Assembly (NCBI RefSeq): GCF_001189295.1
Contig: NZ_CP012159.1
Location: 930,001 to 994,000 of the forward strand
DNA from: Chondromyces crocatus
GTDB taxonomy: Bacteria; Myxococcota_A; Polyangia; Polyangiales; Polyangiaceae
DNA length: 64,000 bases
Direction of reading: 5' to 3'
A model generated the notes under the pieces. It did no database searches, was not told the origin of the DNA, and was given only the letters and a program-made list of their open reading frames with translations. The translations under genes and the position numbers were made by a program. Of this stretch, positions 46,371-56,101 are shown in pieces. The stretch's first letter is position 1. Every line of letters starts with the position of its first letter.

Positions 46371-48404
46371 GTGACCGCGAGGGGCAGCCGAAGCCGAGAC
46401 GATGAGGCCCGGATCAAGCAGCTCGAGGAGCGCTTGGTCCGGGCCGAGAAGACGGCGCGTGCTCTCCAGGAAGTCGGCCTCGCGCTCGGCAGCATCCTCG
46501 ATCTCGATCAGCTCCTCTCTCTCATCCTCGAAAAAATAGCGGAGCTGCTCGAAGCGGACCGAGCGACGCTCTATCTGCTCGATGAACAGCGAGAGCGTCT
46601 CCTATCGCGAATCACCGTCGGCGGTGAGACCCGGTCGATCGAGCTGCCCATAGGCGTCGGCATCGCTGGCCACGTGGCCAAAATAGGGCGGACCGTCAGG
46701 GTCAAGGACGCCTATCGTGATCGCCGCTTCGATCGTGGCTGGGACGAGCAGCATGGCTATCGGACCCGGTCGATTCTGGCCGCACCCATGAAGAACCACA
46801 TCGGGCGCACGATTGGTGTGGTTCAAGTGCTCAACAAACGGGGCGAGCAAGAGTTCTCGCTTCACGATGAAGAGCTGCTCGAAGCGCTCGCCACCCAGGC
46901 AGCGATCTCCATCGACAATTCTCGGCTGTTTCTCTCGGTCATCCAGAAAAACATGCAGCTCGTCGAGACGAAGGAGCAGCTCGAGCATCGGGTCGCCGAT
47001 CTGAAGCTGCTCTTCGACCTCGAGAGCGCCATGGGTCGGGCGGTCACCATGGAGGAGCTGGCGGAGGCCGTGCTGAGTGAGGCCGCGCGGGCGTGTGAAG
47101 CCAGAACGGGCGCAATGCTGGTAGACGAGGCCGAGTCGGGCGTCTTCGTCTACGTCCTCGAGCTGGATGGGACCACGTCCGCTGCCGACCCTCAGACGCT
47201 CTCGTCCGCTGCGGATCATAAGCCGGTGGTCCGGCGCTCCCCCTTGAAGCGAGGCGAGGGGCTGGTCGGCTGGGTCATGGTGCACGAAGAGTCCGTGATG
47301 GTGCAGCGCGGAGAGGGCAGCTCGGCGGCCTCGGCGGCCAACGGGAAAGTACACCTCGACTACTCCGAGCTACGGCACACGCAATCGGCTCCCACCGTGG
47401 ACTCGGCGATTGCCGTTCCAATGTATGGCGAAGACGAGGTGCCGATTGGTGCCGTTGCCCTCTACAACTCGCGACACCCTGCTGGATTCACTCAAGACGA
47501 CAGAGCACTCTTGCGGTTGGTGTCAGCCAACGCATCGACGGCGCTGCGGCTCTTTCGCTCTCGCATCGAGCGCGAGAGAACCGAACGCCTCACGTCGATA
47601 GGCCGCCTCCTCTCAGGGGTCATGCACGACATGAGGACCCCACTCACCGTGATCAGTGGATACGTGCAGCTGATGGCCACGGCGCCTGATCAGGCAACGC
47701 GGGAGGATCACGCGAAGTTGATCCTCAAGCAGTTCGATGCGATCAGCGCCATGCAACGGGAGGTACTCGAGTTCGCTCGTGGAGAGCGCAGCATCCTCCT
47801 CAGGAAGGTCTACCTGACGAAGTTCTTCGGCGATCTGGAGAAGCAGCTCGCGTCCGAGATCGAAGGCATGGGGGTGCAGCTGGTCATGGAACTCGAAGAC
47901 CGAGGCATCGCCAGGTTCGATGAGGCAAAGCTGACGCGCGTCATGCACAACCTGGTCAGAAATGCTGCGGAGGCGATGCAGCCGGATGGCGGTCGGGTGA
48001 CGATTCGTGCCCTCCGTGACGGCTCGGACCTCGTGGTGAGTGTCGCCGATACCGGGAGAGGTATCCCTCAGGAGATCCAGGCCAGACTCTTCAAGTCATT
48101 CACGACGGCAGGAAAGCGTGGTGGGACCGGCTTGGGGCTCGCGATCGTGAAAAAAATCGTGGACGAGCACGCTGGGAACATCGATGTGGAGTCGTCGGAC
48201 AAGGGCGCGAAGTTCACGTTGAGGCTTCCACAAGAGACACCTCCGGCACGCCAGGCGTCCGCAGCTGGCAAGGCGAACAAGCTGCCCACAGCTGAACCGA
48301 GTGAGCGCGGGAAATCGTCTCCTAGCGGGCCAGGGCAGCGGGCGAAGCCGCCGCCGGCGAGACAAAGTGAGCGAGGACGGCGCTCCAGTCGTACCGAATC
48401 GTAG
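46371..48404 (+). CDS. Soluble sensor histidine kinase with two GAF domains
   Basis: A 677-residue kinase. After a short coiled coil (RIKQLEERLVRAEKTARALQ) come a first GAF domain (about 35-180, with LLEADRATLYLLDE and RSILAAPMKNHIGRTIGVVQ) and a second GAF-like domain (about 215-390). The HisKA box is VMHDMRTPLTVISGYVQ with His419, and the HATPase has HNLVRNAAEAM, VADTGRGIP and GGTGLGLAIVKKI. No membrane helix is present, so it senses a cytoplasmic ligand. The tail is Lys/Ser/Arg-rich. No response regulator is adjacent. The GTG start has no clear ribosome-binding site. Confidence 0.9.
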   Translation: MTARGSRSRDDEARIKQLEERLVRAEKTARALQEVGLALGSILDLDQLLSLILEKIAELLEADRATLYLLDEQRERLLSRITVGGETRSIELPIGVGIAGHVAKIGRTVRVKDAYRDRRFDRGWDEQHGYRTRSILAAPMKNHIGRTIGVVQVLNKRGEQEFSLHDEELLEALATQAAISIDNSRLFLSVIQKNMQLVETKEQLEHRVADLKLLFDLESAMGRAVTMEELAEAVLSEAARACEARTGAMLVDEAESGVFVYVLELDGTTSAADPQTLSSAADHKPVVRRSPLKRGEGLVGWVMVHEESVMVQRGEGSSAASAANGKVHLDYSELRHTQSAPTVDSAIAVPMYGEDEVPIGAVALYNSRHPAGFTQDDRALLRLVSANASTALRLFRSRIERERTERLTSIGRLLSGVMHDMRTPLTVISGYVQLMATAPDQATREDHAKLILKQFDAISAMQREVLEFARGERSILLRKVYLTKFFGDLEKQLASEIEGMGVQLVMELEDRGIARFDEAKLTRVMHNLVRNAAEAMQPDGGRVTIRALRDGSDLVVSVADTGRGIPQEIQARLFKSFTTAGKRGGTGLGLAIVKKIVDEHAGNIDVESSDKGAKFTLRLPQETPPARQASAAGKANKLPTAEPSERGKSSPSGPGQRAKPPPARQSERGRRSSRTES

Positions 48405-48465
48405 TCCGGAGTGTGCGTCAGGTGTTCTGCTTGCGTGCCACGTGCACGGGGAAGAAACTCGAATC

Positions 48466-49632
48466 ATGCGCGAGCTTCGCCTTCCTCTCCTCGAGTCCAG
48501 CCAGGCGCAGCTCGAAAAATGCGTCTACTGCCCGAAGCTCTGCCGTGCGACGTGCCCGGTCTCCGAGGTAGAAGCCAGCGAGACGGTCACCCCCTGGGGG
48601 AAAATGTCGATGGCCTATTTTGCCGCGCGCGGCGACGTCCCCGTCGACGTCGAGCATGCGGCTCCTGCGTGGGCATGTTCGAACTGCTACGCGTGCACGG
48701 TGCGGTGCAACCACCGCAATGACGTCTCCGGAGTCCTCACCGATGCGCGCACCGAGCTGTTCGAGCGTGGGGCCGCGCCCCTGGCGGCTCAGCGGGTTGC
48801 GCGAGAATTTGCAGCCCACACGGCCACGCTCTCGCGTGCGGTGGACACGCTCGTGCGTGATACCCCACGCGCCCGAGATTCGGGCGGTGTGCGGACCCGT
48901 GACGGCGCGAGGAGCGTCCAGGTCCTGATCGGCTGCGGCTATGTGCGGCACGCTCCCGACGTGGCGCGCGACGCCCTCGACGCCGTCGAGGCGCTGACGG
49001 GTGCTCCCACGCGGGCTGTGCGTGCTTGCTGCGGGCTGCCCCTTCTCTACGCAGGGGACCAGCGCGGGTTCGCGGAGGCAGCCCGCCGGCTGGCAGCCGA
49101 GGTGCAGACGGTCGATGGCAGCGGCAACCACGACGCCGGCTCGCAACAGGTGCCAGCCCTCGTCGTCGTCGATCCGGGCTGTGCGAGGTCGCTGCTCGTC
49201 GAGTACCCACGCCTCGGGGTCAAGCTCCCCGCTCCCGCGCTGTTCGTGGACCTCGTGAGCGGCGCCCTCGACCGCCTCTCCCAGTCCGTCTCGGATCGTC
49301 GCCTCCGGTACCATGACCCCTGTCAACTGGGCCGAGGACTCAACCGCTACGACCAGCCACGCGCCATCCTGGCCCGGGTTTCTGGGCGACCCCCTGAAGA
49401 GTTCGCCTACCGACGTGAGCGCGCCGAGTGTAGCGGGGCTGGAGGACTTCTTCCGGCGACTCGCCCCGAGACCTCGGCGGGGATCGCCGAGCGTCGCCTC
49501 GAAGAGCACCGCTCGCTCGGAGGTGGCCTCCTCGTCACCCACTGCGCCCAGAGCCTCCGTCGTTTCCGCAGCCGAGGCGAGCCTGCCGAGGACCTCATCA
49601 CCCTCGTCGCCGACGCCATCAAGCCCGCATGA
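48466..49632 (+). CDS. (Fe-S)-binding CCG-domain protein (GlpC/HdrB/LutA-like)
   Basis: A 388-residue iron-sulfur protein. The N-terminus has a ferredoxin-type pair of 4Fe-4S motifs: C19-x2-C22-x3-C26-x3-C30P, then ACSNCYACTVRC. Two CCG-type segments follow: GCGYVRHAP with ACCGLPLLYAGD, and YHDPCQLGRG with ECSGAGGLLP. This plan is that of GlpC, GlcF and the heterodisulfide-reductase-like electron-transfer subunits. No dehydrogenase partner is adjacent. Its stop overlaps the start of a histidine kinase by 4 bases, so the two are translationally coupled; redox input to that kinase is an inference. Confidence 0.85.
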   Translation: MRELRLPLLESSQAQLEKCVYCPKLCRATCPVSEVEASETVTPWGKMSMAYFAARGDVPVDVEHAAPAWACSNCYACTVRCNHRNDVSGVLTDARTELFERGAAPLAAQRVAREFAAHTATLSRAVDTLVRDTPRARDSGGVRTRDGARSVQVLIGCGYVRHAPDVARDALDAVEALTGAPTRAVRACCGLPLLYAGDQRGFAEAARRLAAEVQTVDGSGNHDAGSQQVPALVVVDPGCARSLLVEYPRLGVKLPAPALFVDLVSGALDRLSQSVSDRRLRYHDPCQLGRGLNRYDQPRAILARVSGRPPEEFAYRRERAECSGAGGLLPATRPETSAGIAERRLEEHRSLGGGLLVTHCAQSLRRFRSRGEPAEDLITLVADAIKPA

Positions 49633-51176
49633 CGGGAGAACGCCGTGTCCGTCGCACCGTTGCCGGACGGCTGCTCGCGAGCTTCTTGATCGTCCTCGGG
49701 GCCTTCGCGCTGACGGTCGGCTGGAGCGTCCAGGCGCTGAGCGCTGGCTCTCGTGATGCCGAACTCCTCCGCGCAGGGTACGCCCCCTTGCTGCTGCGTG
49801 TCGGCGAGGTCCTCGCGGAACAGAACGTCTTCAATGCCCAGCTCAACCACATCACCGCCGCGCGCAACCCCGGCGATGTGCGAGAGTGGATAGAGACCGC
49901 CCGCCGGACACGCCCGATCGCCTTCTCGCTGGTGAGAGAAGCTGCAGAGCGGCTCACCGGCTCTGGCGCCGTGAGCGGCACCCAGCCGCTGTCGCCCCCT
50001 CCGATGCGTCAGTTCGGACAGGAGATCACGGCGGAAGTGGCGGCGATCGAGCGACTCCTCATCGCCGAACCGGAGCGTTTCGCGCAGCTCTTCCAGGCGC
50101 TGGCTGTCGGAGATCAAGACGCTGCCGAGCGCGCCCGTGGCGAACTGGTCAAGCGAGAGGCGGAAGGTGCGCAGCGACTCCGAGCCATCAAGAGTCGCCT
50201 GGAGGAGCGCATGGCGAGCCTGACCGCGACGGCCAAGGTCAGAGAAGAGCGCTCGATGCAGCTGCTCCTTGGCCTCGGTGCCCTGACCCTGCTGGTGGGC
50301 ATCGGGACCTCGCTGCACGCCCGGCGCGTCCTCGCGCCGTTGACCGCGATGACGGAGCGAGCCAAGGCGGTCGCTCGTGGTGATCTCGCCCCCCACACCA
50401 TCAAGGCCAACGACGACGAGATCGGTGAGCTCGCCACGACCTTCGAGAACATGGTGGCCGCGATCCGGCGCGCCCGTGCCGACCTGGTGCAGGCGGAGCG
50501 CCTCACCACCATCGGCAAGATGGCCGCCCACATCACCCACGAGATCCGCAACCCTCTCTCTTCCATCGGGCTCAACCTGGAGCTGCTCGAAGAGGAGATC
50601 GCAAAGCTCCAGGAAGGACGCGAGTCCGCGCAGCTCGTCTCCGCCATCCGAGCCGAAGTCGATCGCCTCTCCCGCATCGCGGAGCAGTACCTCAGCGTGG
50701 CCCGGCGCCCGCGACCTCAACGTCAACCCGAGCGACTGCAGGACCTGATCGAGGAGCTGACCGCATTCGTGGGCCCGGAGCTCGAGCGCGCCCACGTCGC
50801 GCTACGCGTGGAGACCGACGACCGCGAAGTGGACGTGCTGGTCGACGAGGCGCAGCTCCGCCAGGCGCTTCTCAACTTGATCCGCAACGCGCGCGAGGCC
50901 ATGCCGCAGGGAGGTTCGATCACCATCGCGGTGCATCACCTGGCAAACAGCGCCGAGATCTCCGTCGACGATACCGGCCCGGGGATCCCTGAAGAGCTAC
51001 GCGCATCCGTCTTCGACCCCTTCTTCACCACAAAGCAGCGGGGGACGGGCCTGGGCCTCGCGGTCACGCGGGAGATCATCGAGTCGCACGAGGGGACCAT
51101 CGTCTGCGAGGCGCTGACCGCCGGTGGGACCCGCTTCCGCATCACGCTTCCCGCCGAAGAGAGCGACCCGCAGTGA
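49629..51176 (+). CDS. Membrane sensor histidine kinase with HAMP domain
   Basis: A 515-residue kinase with two membrane helices (about 14-36 and 218-238) around a 180-residue helical periplasmic sensor. Then come HAMP (APLTAMTERAKAVARGDLAP and DEIGELATTFENM), a HisKA box MAAHITHEIRNPLSSIGLNL with His304, and an HATPase with NLIRNAREAMPQGG, VDDTGPGIPEEL, FDPFFTTKQRGTGLGLAVTR. The HisKA/HATPase style resembles NtrB/ZraS kinases that work with NtrC-type regulators, but none is next to it. The ATG overlaps the Fe-S gene stop (ATGA). Confidence 0.9.
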   Translation: MTGERRVRRTVAGRLLASFLIVLGAFALTVGWSVQALSAGSRDAELLRAGYAPLLLRVGEVLAEQNVFNAQLNHITAARNPGDVREWIETARRTRPIAFSLVREAAERLTGSGAVSGTQPLSPPPMRQFGQEITAEVAAIERLLIAEPERFAQLFQALAVGDQDAAERARGELVKREAEGAQRLRAIKSRLEERMASLTATAKVREERSMQLLLGLGALTLLVGIGTSLHARRVLAPLTAMTERAKAVARGDLAPHTIKANDDEIGELATTFENMVAAIRRARADLVQAERLTTIGKMAAHITHEIRNPLSSIGLNLELLEEEIAKLQEGRESAQLVSAIRAEVDRLSRIAEQYLSVARRPRPQRQPERLQDLIEELTAFVGPELERAHVALRVETDDREVDVLVDEAQLRQALLNLIRNAREAMPQGGSITIAVHHLANSAEISVDDTGPGIPEELRASVFDPFFTTKQRGTGLGLAVTREIIESHEGTIVCEALTAGGTRFRITLPAEESDPQ

Positions 51177-51334
51177 ACGACGCGCGTGCCCTCCACGGCG
51201 CTCGCGCGCGACCCACACCGCTCACGATGCTCTGGTGACGCAGCGCGGCAGCGCGCTCTTTCGTCCTTGTAGCGGGGCCTTTTGCGCGTCGACTGCGCGC
51301 ACGTCGGGCTATGCTCGCGCCGCAAGGGGTGACC

Positions 51335-53296
51335 ATGTCGGACGCTATCGAGTCGTTGTTGAAGGAGAACCGTCGCTTCGAACCACCGGCGGAGTTCGCG
51401 AAGGAGGCTCGCGTGACTTCCCGGGAAGCGTACGAAGCGCTGTACCGCGAAAGCGTCGATGATCCCGACACCTTCTGGCGACGAGAGAGCGAAGCGCTCG
51501 TCTTTCGCACCCCCTGGACGAAGACGCTGGAGTGGAACCTCCCGCATGCCCGCTGGTTCCTCGGCGCCACGTTGAACGTCTCGGAGAGCTGTCTCGACCG
51601 GCACCTCTCCACGCCCGTGGCGAACAAGACGGCGCTCCTGTGGGAAGGAGAGAACGGGGACACACGCAAGCTCACGTACGCGGAGCTTCATCGGCAGACG
51701 GTCCTGCTGGCCTCGGCGCTGAAGCAGCTCGGCATCGAGAAGGGCGATCGCGTTGCCATCTACATGGGCATGATCCCCGAAGTCGCCGTGGCCATGCTGG
51801 CCTGTGCGCGGATCGGCGCCGTTCACACCGTCGTCTTCGGCGGTTTCTCCGCAGACGCTTTGCGTGATCGCATCCAGGACAGTCAGGCCAAGCTCGTCAT
51901 CACCCAGGATGGTGCCAGCCGGCGCGGCCAGATCGTTCCCCTCAAAAACACGGTGGACCGGGCGCTGGAACAGCCGGAAGCGAAGAGCGCGACGAAGACC
52001 ATCGTCTTCCGCCACTTCGGCAGCGAGCGCTGCACGGTGGACATGAAAGAGGGACGAGACCTGTGGTGGGACGACGTGCTCGCCTCGGTCACCACCGAGT
52101 GCGCGCCCGAGGTCGTCGACGCCGAGCACCCGCTCTTCATCCTCTACACGAGTGGCTCGACGGGCAAACCCAAGGGCGTCCTTCACACCAGCGCCGGCTA
52201 CCTCGTGGGTGCCCACGTCACCACCAAGTACGTCTTCGATCTGCGCGACAGCGACATCTACTGGTGCACGGCGGACGTCGGCTGGGTGACCGGGCACAGC
52301 TACCTCGTGTACGGACCCCTCTCCAACGGGGCCACCTGCTTCATGTACGAGGGCGCGCCGAACTACCCCGACTGGGGGCGGTTCTGGAGCATGGTCGAGC
52401 GCCACAAGATCACCATCCTCTACACCGCGCCGACCGCGATTCGCGCCTGCATGCGCCAGGGGGATGCCTGGCCGGCCAAGCACGATCTCTCCAGCCTGCG
52501 CCTGCTCGGCACCGTCGGGGAGCCGATCAATCCCGAAGCCTGGATCTGGTATCACCACACCATCGGGCGTGGCCGCTGTCCGATCGTGGACACCTGGTGG
52601 CAGACCGAGACGGGCTCGATCATGCTCACCACGCTTCCAGGGGCGGCCGCGAGCAAGCCAGGCTCCACGGGCCTACCCCTCTTCGGCGTCGTCCTCGATG
52701 TCGTCACGCCCAAAGGGGAGGCCGTGGGACCCAACGAAGGTGGGCTGCTCGTCCTGAGAAAGCCATGGCCCTCCATGGCGCGCACCCTGTGGGGTGACGA
52801 CGAGCGCTTCCGCCAGAGCTATTTCAACACCATCGAAGGCTGCTACTTCACGGGGGATGGCGCCCGCCGTGACGAGGATGGCTACATGTGGGTGGTGGGA
52901 CGGATCGACGACGTGCTCAACGTCGCCGGTCACCGGATCGGCACGGCCGAGCTGGAGAGCGCGCTGGTCTCCCATCCCGCCGTCGCGGAGGCCGCTGCGG
53001 TGGGACGCCCGGACGATCTCAAAGGCACGGCGCTCGTGGTGTTCGTCTCCCTTCGTCCCGGATTTTCTGCGGACCAGGCGCTTCGTGACCAGCTCGGGGA
53101 GCATGTCGCCAAGGAAATCGGTCGTTTCGCGCGACCCGACGTGATCCGCTTCGCCGATTCGCTCCCCAAGACACGCAGCGGCAAGATCATGCGTCGCTTG
53201 CTCAAAGACGTAGCGGCCGGACGCGAGTCCACGGGCGACACCTCGACCCTCGAAGATTTCGGCGTCCTGGCGAAACTGCGTCAGGACGAAGACTGA
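51335..53296 (+). CDS. acs: Acetyl-CoA synthetase
   Basis: AMP-forming acetate-CoA ligase, 653 residues, matching the family's usual 650. Motifs: WVEG-like front replaced by [40 protein letters not shown], the P-loop [65 protein letters not shown], and the C-terminal [14 protein letters not shown] whose Lys is the acetylation target in this family. ATG 51335 follows AAGGGG. It makes acetyl-CoA from acetate in the cytoplasm. It stands alone downstream of the kinase gene. Confidence 0.95.
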   Translation: MSDAIESLLKENRRFEPPAEFAKEARVTSREAYEALYRESVDDPDTFWRRESEALVFRTPWTKTLEWNLPHARWFLGATLNVSESCLDRHLSTPVANKTALLWEGENGDTRKLTYAELHRQTVLLASALKQLGIEKGDRVAIYMGMIPEVAVAMLACARIGAVHTVVFGGFSADALRDRIQDSQAKLVITQDGASRRGQIVPLKNTVDRALEQPEAKSATKTIVFRHFGSERCTVDMKEGRDLWWDDVLASVTTECAPEVVDAEHPLFILYTSGSTGKPKGVLHTSAGYLVGAHVTTKYVFDLRDSDIYWCTADVGWVTGHSYLVYGPLSNGATCFMYEGAPNYPDWGRFWSMVERHKITILYTAPTAIRACMRQGDAWPAKHDLSSLRLLGTVGEPINPEAWIWYHHTIGRGRCPIVDTWWQTETGSIMLTTLPGAAASKPGSTGLPLFGVVLDVVTPKGEAVGPNEGGLLVLRKPWPSMARTLWGDDERFRQSYFNTIEGCYFTGDGARRDEDGYMWVVGRIDDVLNVAGHRIGTAELESALVSHPAVAEAAAVGRPDDLKGTALVVFVSLRPGFSADQALRDQLGEHVAKEIGRFARPDVIRFADSLPKTRSGKIMRRLLKDVAAGRESTGDTSTLEDFGVLAKLRQDED

Positions 53297-53369
53297 CCTC
53301 CCGCCAGATTGGGGAGATTTTCACCCTGCCCGTGGCCTGAGCGGTGGATAATCCCCGGCGAGGCACTGC

Positions 53370-55058
53370 TTGGACTTCGAGGCGGGAACCATCCTTGCGA
53401 ACCGCTACCGCATCACCCGACCTCTCGGACGCGGTGGCATGGGCGAGGTGTTTGCTGCGGAGAACATCCGCACCGGCCGCATGGTCGCCGTCAAGCTCCT
53501 CCGCGCCGACTCCAAGACCAAGGCCTCCGCCGTCGCGCGCTTTCGCCGTGAAGCGCGCGCAGCAGGATCCATCAACAGCGACCACGTGACCCAGGTCCTC
53601 GACGTCGAGGACGACGAAGACCACGGCATCGTCCTCGTCTTCGAACTCCTCGAAGGCGAGTCGTTGATCGACCGGCTCAAGCGCACCGGCCCGATCCGCT
53701 ACGAGGAACTCCACTCCATCATCGAGCAGGCCTGGATCGGCCTCGCCGACGCCCACCGCGCCGGCATCATCCACCGCGATCTCAAGCCCTCGAACGTCTA
53801 CCTGGAGAACCGCCCCGACGGCACGGTCCGGGTGAAGCTCCTCGATTTCGGCGTCTCCAAGCTCCCGAAGGAACTCGGAGGCGACACCCTCACGGAGATG
53901 GGCCAGAGCCTCGGCACCTTCTCCTTCATGCCGCCGGAGCAGATCAGCAAGGCAAAGACTGTCGACCATCGCGCCGACATCTACGCCTGCACCACCTTGA
54001 TCTACCAGGCGCTCACCGGCCATCTCCCGTACCAGGCGAGAAACATCCTCGCGATGGTCGAACTCAAGACGAAGACCGAGCCACGCAAGCTCGCGGAGGT
54101 CATGGATGGCCCCCCCAACCCTCGGCTCGAGGCCTTCATCGCCCGGGGCCTCGCGCGCGATCCCGACCAGCGCTTCCAGACCGCACTCGAAGCCCTCAAC
54201 GCCTGGCGCGAGCTGCGCCCGGGTGGCCCGATCAGCCAGCCTGCATCGGGTCGCATCCCTGGCTCGTCGCCTCAGGGGGCGGCTCAGAGCCTGTCCGCGT
54301 CGTTCCAGTCGCCTGGCTCCTCCTCCGCGTACCCCTCCATGGCCGCGCCCCTCGCTGCGCATCCTCCGTCGCCTCGCCGGTCTCATGCCGAGCCGTACCC
54401 CTATCCCGCGCCGCATGGGTATCCGCCTGCACCGGCCTCCTCTCACCCCGTCCCTCGCGTGCATTCCGAGACGGCGTCCACCCTCACCGGGCGACAACCT
54501 CCCGCGCAGCACACCGCGGTGATGTCCCCGGATTACGGCGCGACCATCGCCCTCCCCACACCCTCACCGCTCGCCGAGAACGCGACGAGGCATCACCCTC
54601 AGGGAGAACTTTCGCCTCAGCAAGCGCCGGGTTCGCCTCATGCCGTCGAGCGCCGCACGCCCATCTCGGGAGGCCAGAGCCTCGTGCAGACTGGCCTCAT
54701 GATGGGCCCGTACGGGACCGCGCTGGTGAACCAGTCCGGACAGCCGGTGGCCGGCTTCCCCGTCCAGCCGGTGAGCTCGCACGACGTGCCGAAGATCTAC
54801 GACGAACACTCGTCCGGCCCCTCGAGCGCCGACCTCAAAACGCAGGTCTACCGCCCGCAGCGGGCGAACGCCGCGTCCTTCCCCCCGGAAGCTCCCGAGC
54901 CGGAGCACGAATTCTCGGGGCCCCCGATTCCGCACGCCCACACCGACCTCTCCATCGAAGAGCGCAGCTACCTCCTGCCCGTGGGGATCGCCGTGATTCT
55001 GCTCCTCGGCGCCGTCGCCGCCTCGATGGTCCTGGGCATCCTCCCGAAGCCCTGGTGA
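53370..55058 (+). CDS. Transmembrane Ser/Thr protein kinase
   Basis: Hanks-type kinase of 562 residues. Kinase domain at about 10-275: GRGGMGEVFAAEN, VAVKLLRAD, HRDLKPSNVYLE, LLDFGVSKL, GTFSFMPPEQISKAK, DHRADIYACT. A Pro/Ser/Gln-rich linker of 240 residues and a single membrane helix near the C-terminus (LLPVGIAVILLLGAVAASMV) follow, leaving almost nothing outside, so it has no extracellular sensor. A TTG start at 53370 is used, with GCGAGG upstream. Its gene converges on the second kinase operon across a strong hairpin. Confidence 0.92.
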   Translation: MDFEAGTILANRYRITRPLGRGGMGEVFAAENIRTGRMVAVKLLRADSKTKASAVARFRREARAAGSINSDHVTQVLDVEDDEDHGIVLVFELLEGESLIDRLKRTGPIRYEELHSIIEQAWIGLADAHRAGIIHRDLKPSNVYLENRPDGTVRVKLLDFGVSKLPKELGGDTLTEMGQSLGTFSFMPPEQISKAKTVDHRADIYACTTLIYQALTGHLPYQARNILAMVELKTKTEPRKLAEVMDGPPNPRLEAFIARGLARDPDQRFQTALEALNAWRELRPGGPISQPASGRIPGSSPQGAAQSLSASFQSPGSSSAYPSMAAPLAAHPPSPRRSHAEPYPYPAPHGYPPAPASSHPVPRVHSETASTLTGRQPPAQHTAVMSPDYGATIALPTPSPLAENATRHHPQGELSPQQAPGSPHAVERRTPISGGQSLVQTGLMMGPYGTALVNQSGQPVAGFPVQPVSSHDVPKIYDEHSSGPSSADLKTQVYRPQRANAASFPPEAPEPEHEFSGPPIPHAHTDLSIEERSYLLPVGIAVILLLGAVAASMVLGILPKPW

Positions 55059-55104
55059 CCGAGAGCGCTGCGCCGTTCAGCCCAGCGTCGGCATGACGGC
55101 GCAC

Positions 55105-55163
55105 GAGGGGGCGCTGTGCCGGCACCACGCACCGACGAGCACTCCTCGGCGCAGTGCCCCCTC
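55105..55163. terminator. Long stem-loop between convergent genes
   Basis: A 17-bp stem (arms 55105-55121 and 55147-55163, 15 Watson-Crick pairs plus two wobble positions) around a 25-base loop, in the 125-bp gap between the convergent kinase and lipoprotein genes. No T-tract follows on either strand. It probably ends both transcripts or blocks exonucleases. Confidence 0.5.
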
Positions 55164-55183
55164 AGCAACGTCTCAGGGACGTC

Positions 55184-56101
55184 TCAGCGACCGGCCGCCG
55201 ACCACGGCCCGCAGGTCGGCAACCCGATGTGCTTCTTCGGGCACCCGTCCCGCACCGGCGCCGTCATCACCGCGTCCACCCGGCCAGGCACGCCATCCTG
55301 ACGGTACTTGGCGCACACACCCTGGGGAAGCTGCACCTTCCCCTCCTGCAGCGCGTAGCCGGTCGCGACGCCTTCATCCAGCGCCACCACGCAGCCCACG
55401 TCCACGCAGAAGCCCTTGCCGTCGGTACCTGCCCCGGTCGGCGCCGTCCGCAGCGCGACGTTCACGTCGCCCTCGACCTCCACGGTGCAGTCCGACGTGT
55501 CCACCACGGCCTCGCTCGCCCCCGAGAGGCACGCTTCGACGTCGAAGCACGCTCCACCGCTCTCGCCGTCCCCACCCCCGAAGATCGCCTCGGGCGCGTA
55601 GTCGGGCAGCTCGGCCGAGTCCACCGTGCTCGACTGGCAGATCCCTGCCACGCAGGTCTGCCCCGATGGACAGAGCGCATCGACCGCGCTCGTCCCGCTC
55701 TGTGTCCCCGACCCTTCGCAGAGGTACTGCAGCGGCACGTGCAGCGCCGCCGCCCGCCCCTCGGGCAAGGTCGTCACGACTTCACGGTAGATCCGCACCT
55801 CCCCCAGCTCACCGTTCCTGCGCGCGTAGGCGACGACCCGGATGGGGGTCCCGGGTTCGTCGGCGTAGAGGCCCAGCGTGAGCGGCAGACGAGCGATGGC
55901 GTTTTCGTCCCCCAGACCGGGGAACGCGCGAAGGAACCGCGCCTCGTTGGAGCCGCCCTTGTAGACCTCGATGGCGATCGTATCGATGTCCTTGGGCATC
56001 GACAGATCGGTCTGCACGACGAGCATCACCTCGTTCGGATCGGAGCACCCGGCGAGCACGCCGAGCGTCACTGCGGCCAGAACACCTCTCCAGTGGCTCA
56101 C
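55184..56101 (-). CDS. Putative lipoprotein, Cys-rich
   Basis: A 305-residue lipoprotein with lipobox VLAGC after MSHWRGVLAAVTLG. The N-terminal half looks like a beta-sandwich (EVMLVVQTDLSMPKDIDTIA, IRVVAYARRNGELGEVRIYR). The C-terminal half has about ten Cys, including CPSGQTCVAGICQS, a short Cys-rich motif found in many myxobacterial surface proteins. It is last in the kinase-PEGA-lipoprotein operon, with its ATG overlapping the PEGA gene stop. No enzymatic motif was seen. Confidence 0.8.
   Translation of the reverse strand: MSHWRGVLAAVTLGVLAGCSDPNEVMLVVQTDLSMPKDIDTIAIEVYKGGSNEARFLRAFPGLGDENAIARLPLTLGLYADEPGTPIRVVAYARRNGELGEVRIYREVVTTLPEGRAAALHVPLQYLCEGSGTQSGTSAVDALCPSGQTCVAGICQSSTVDSAELPDYAPEAIFGGGDGESGGACFDVEACLSGASEAVVDTSDCTVEVEGDVNVALRTAPTGAGTDGKGFCVDVGCVVALDEGVATGYALQEGKVQLPQGVCAKYRQDGVPGRVDAVMTAPVRDGCPKKHIGLPTCGPWSAAGR

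Noticed and set aside
49407-50795. Minus-strand frame of 462 codons opposite the HAMP kinase
   Set aside because: Antisense to a clear histidine kinase; its length is due to GC-rich third positions.
50936-52558. Minus-strand frame of 540 codons opposite acs
   Set aside because: Antisense to acs with no motif.
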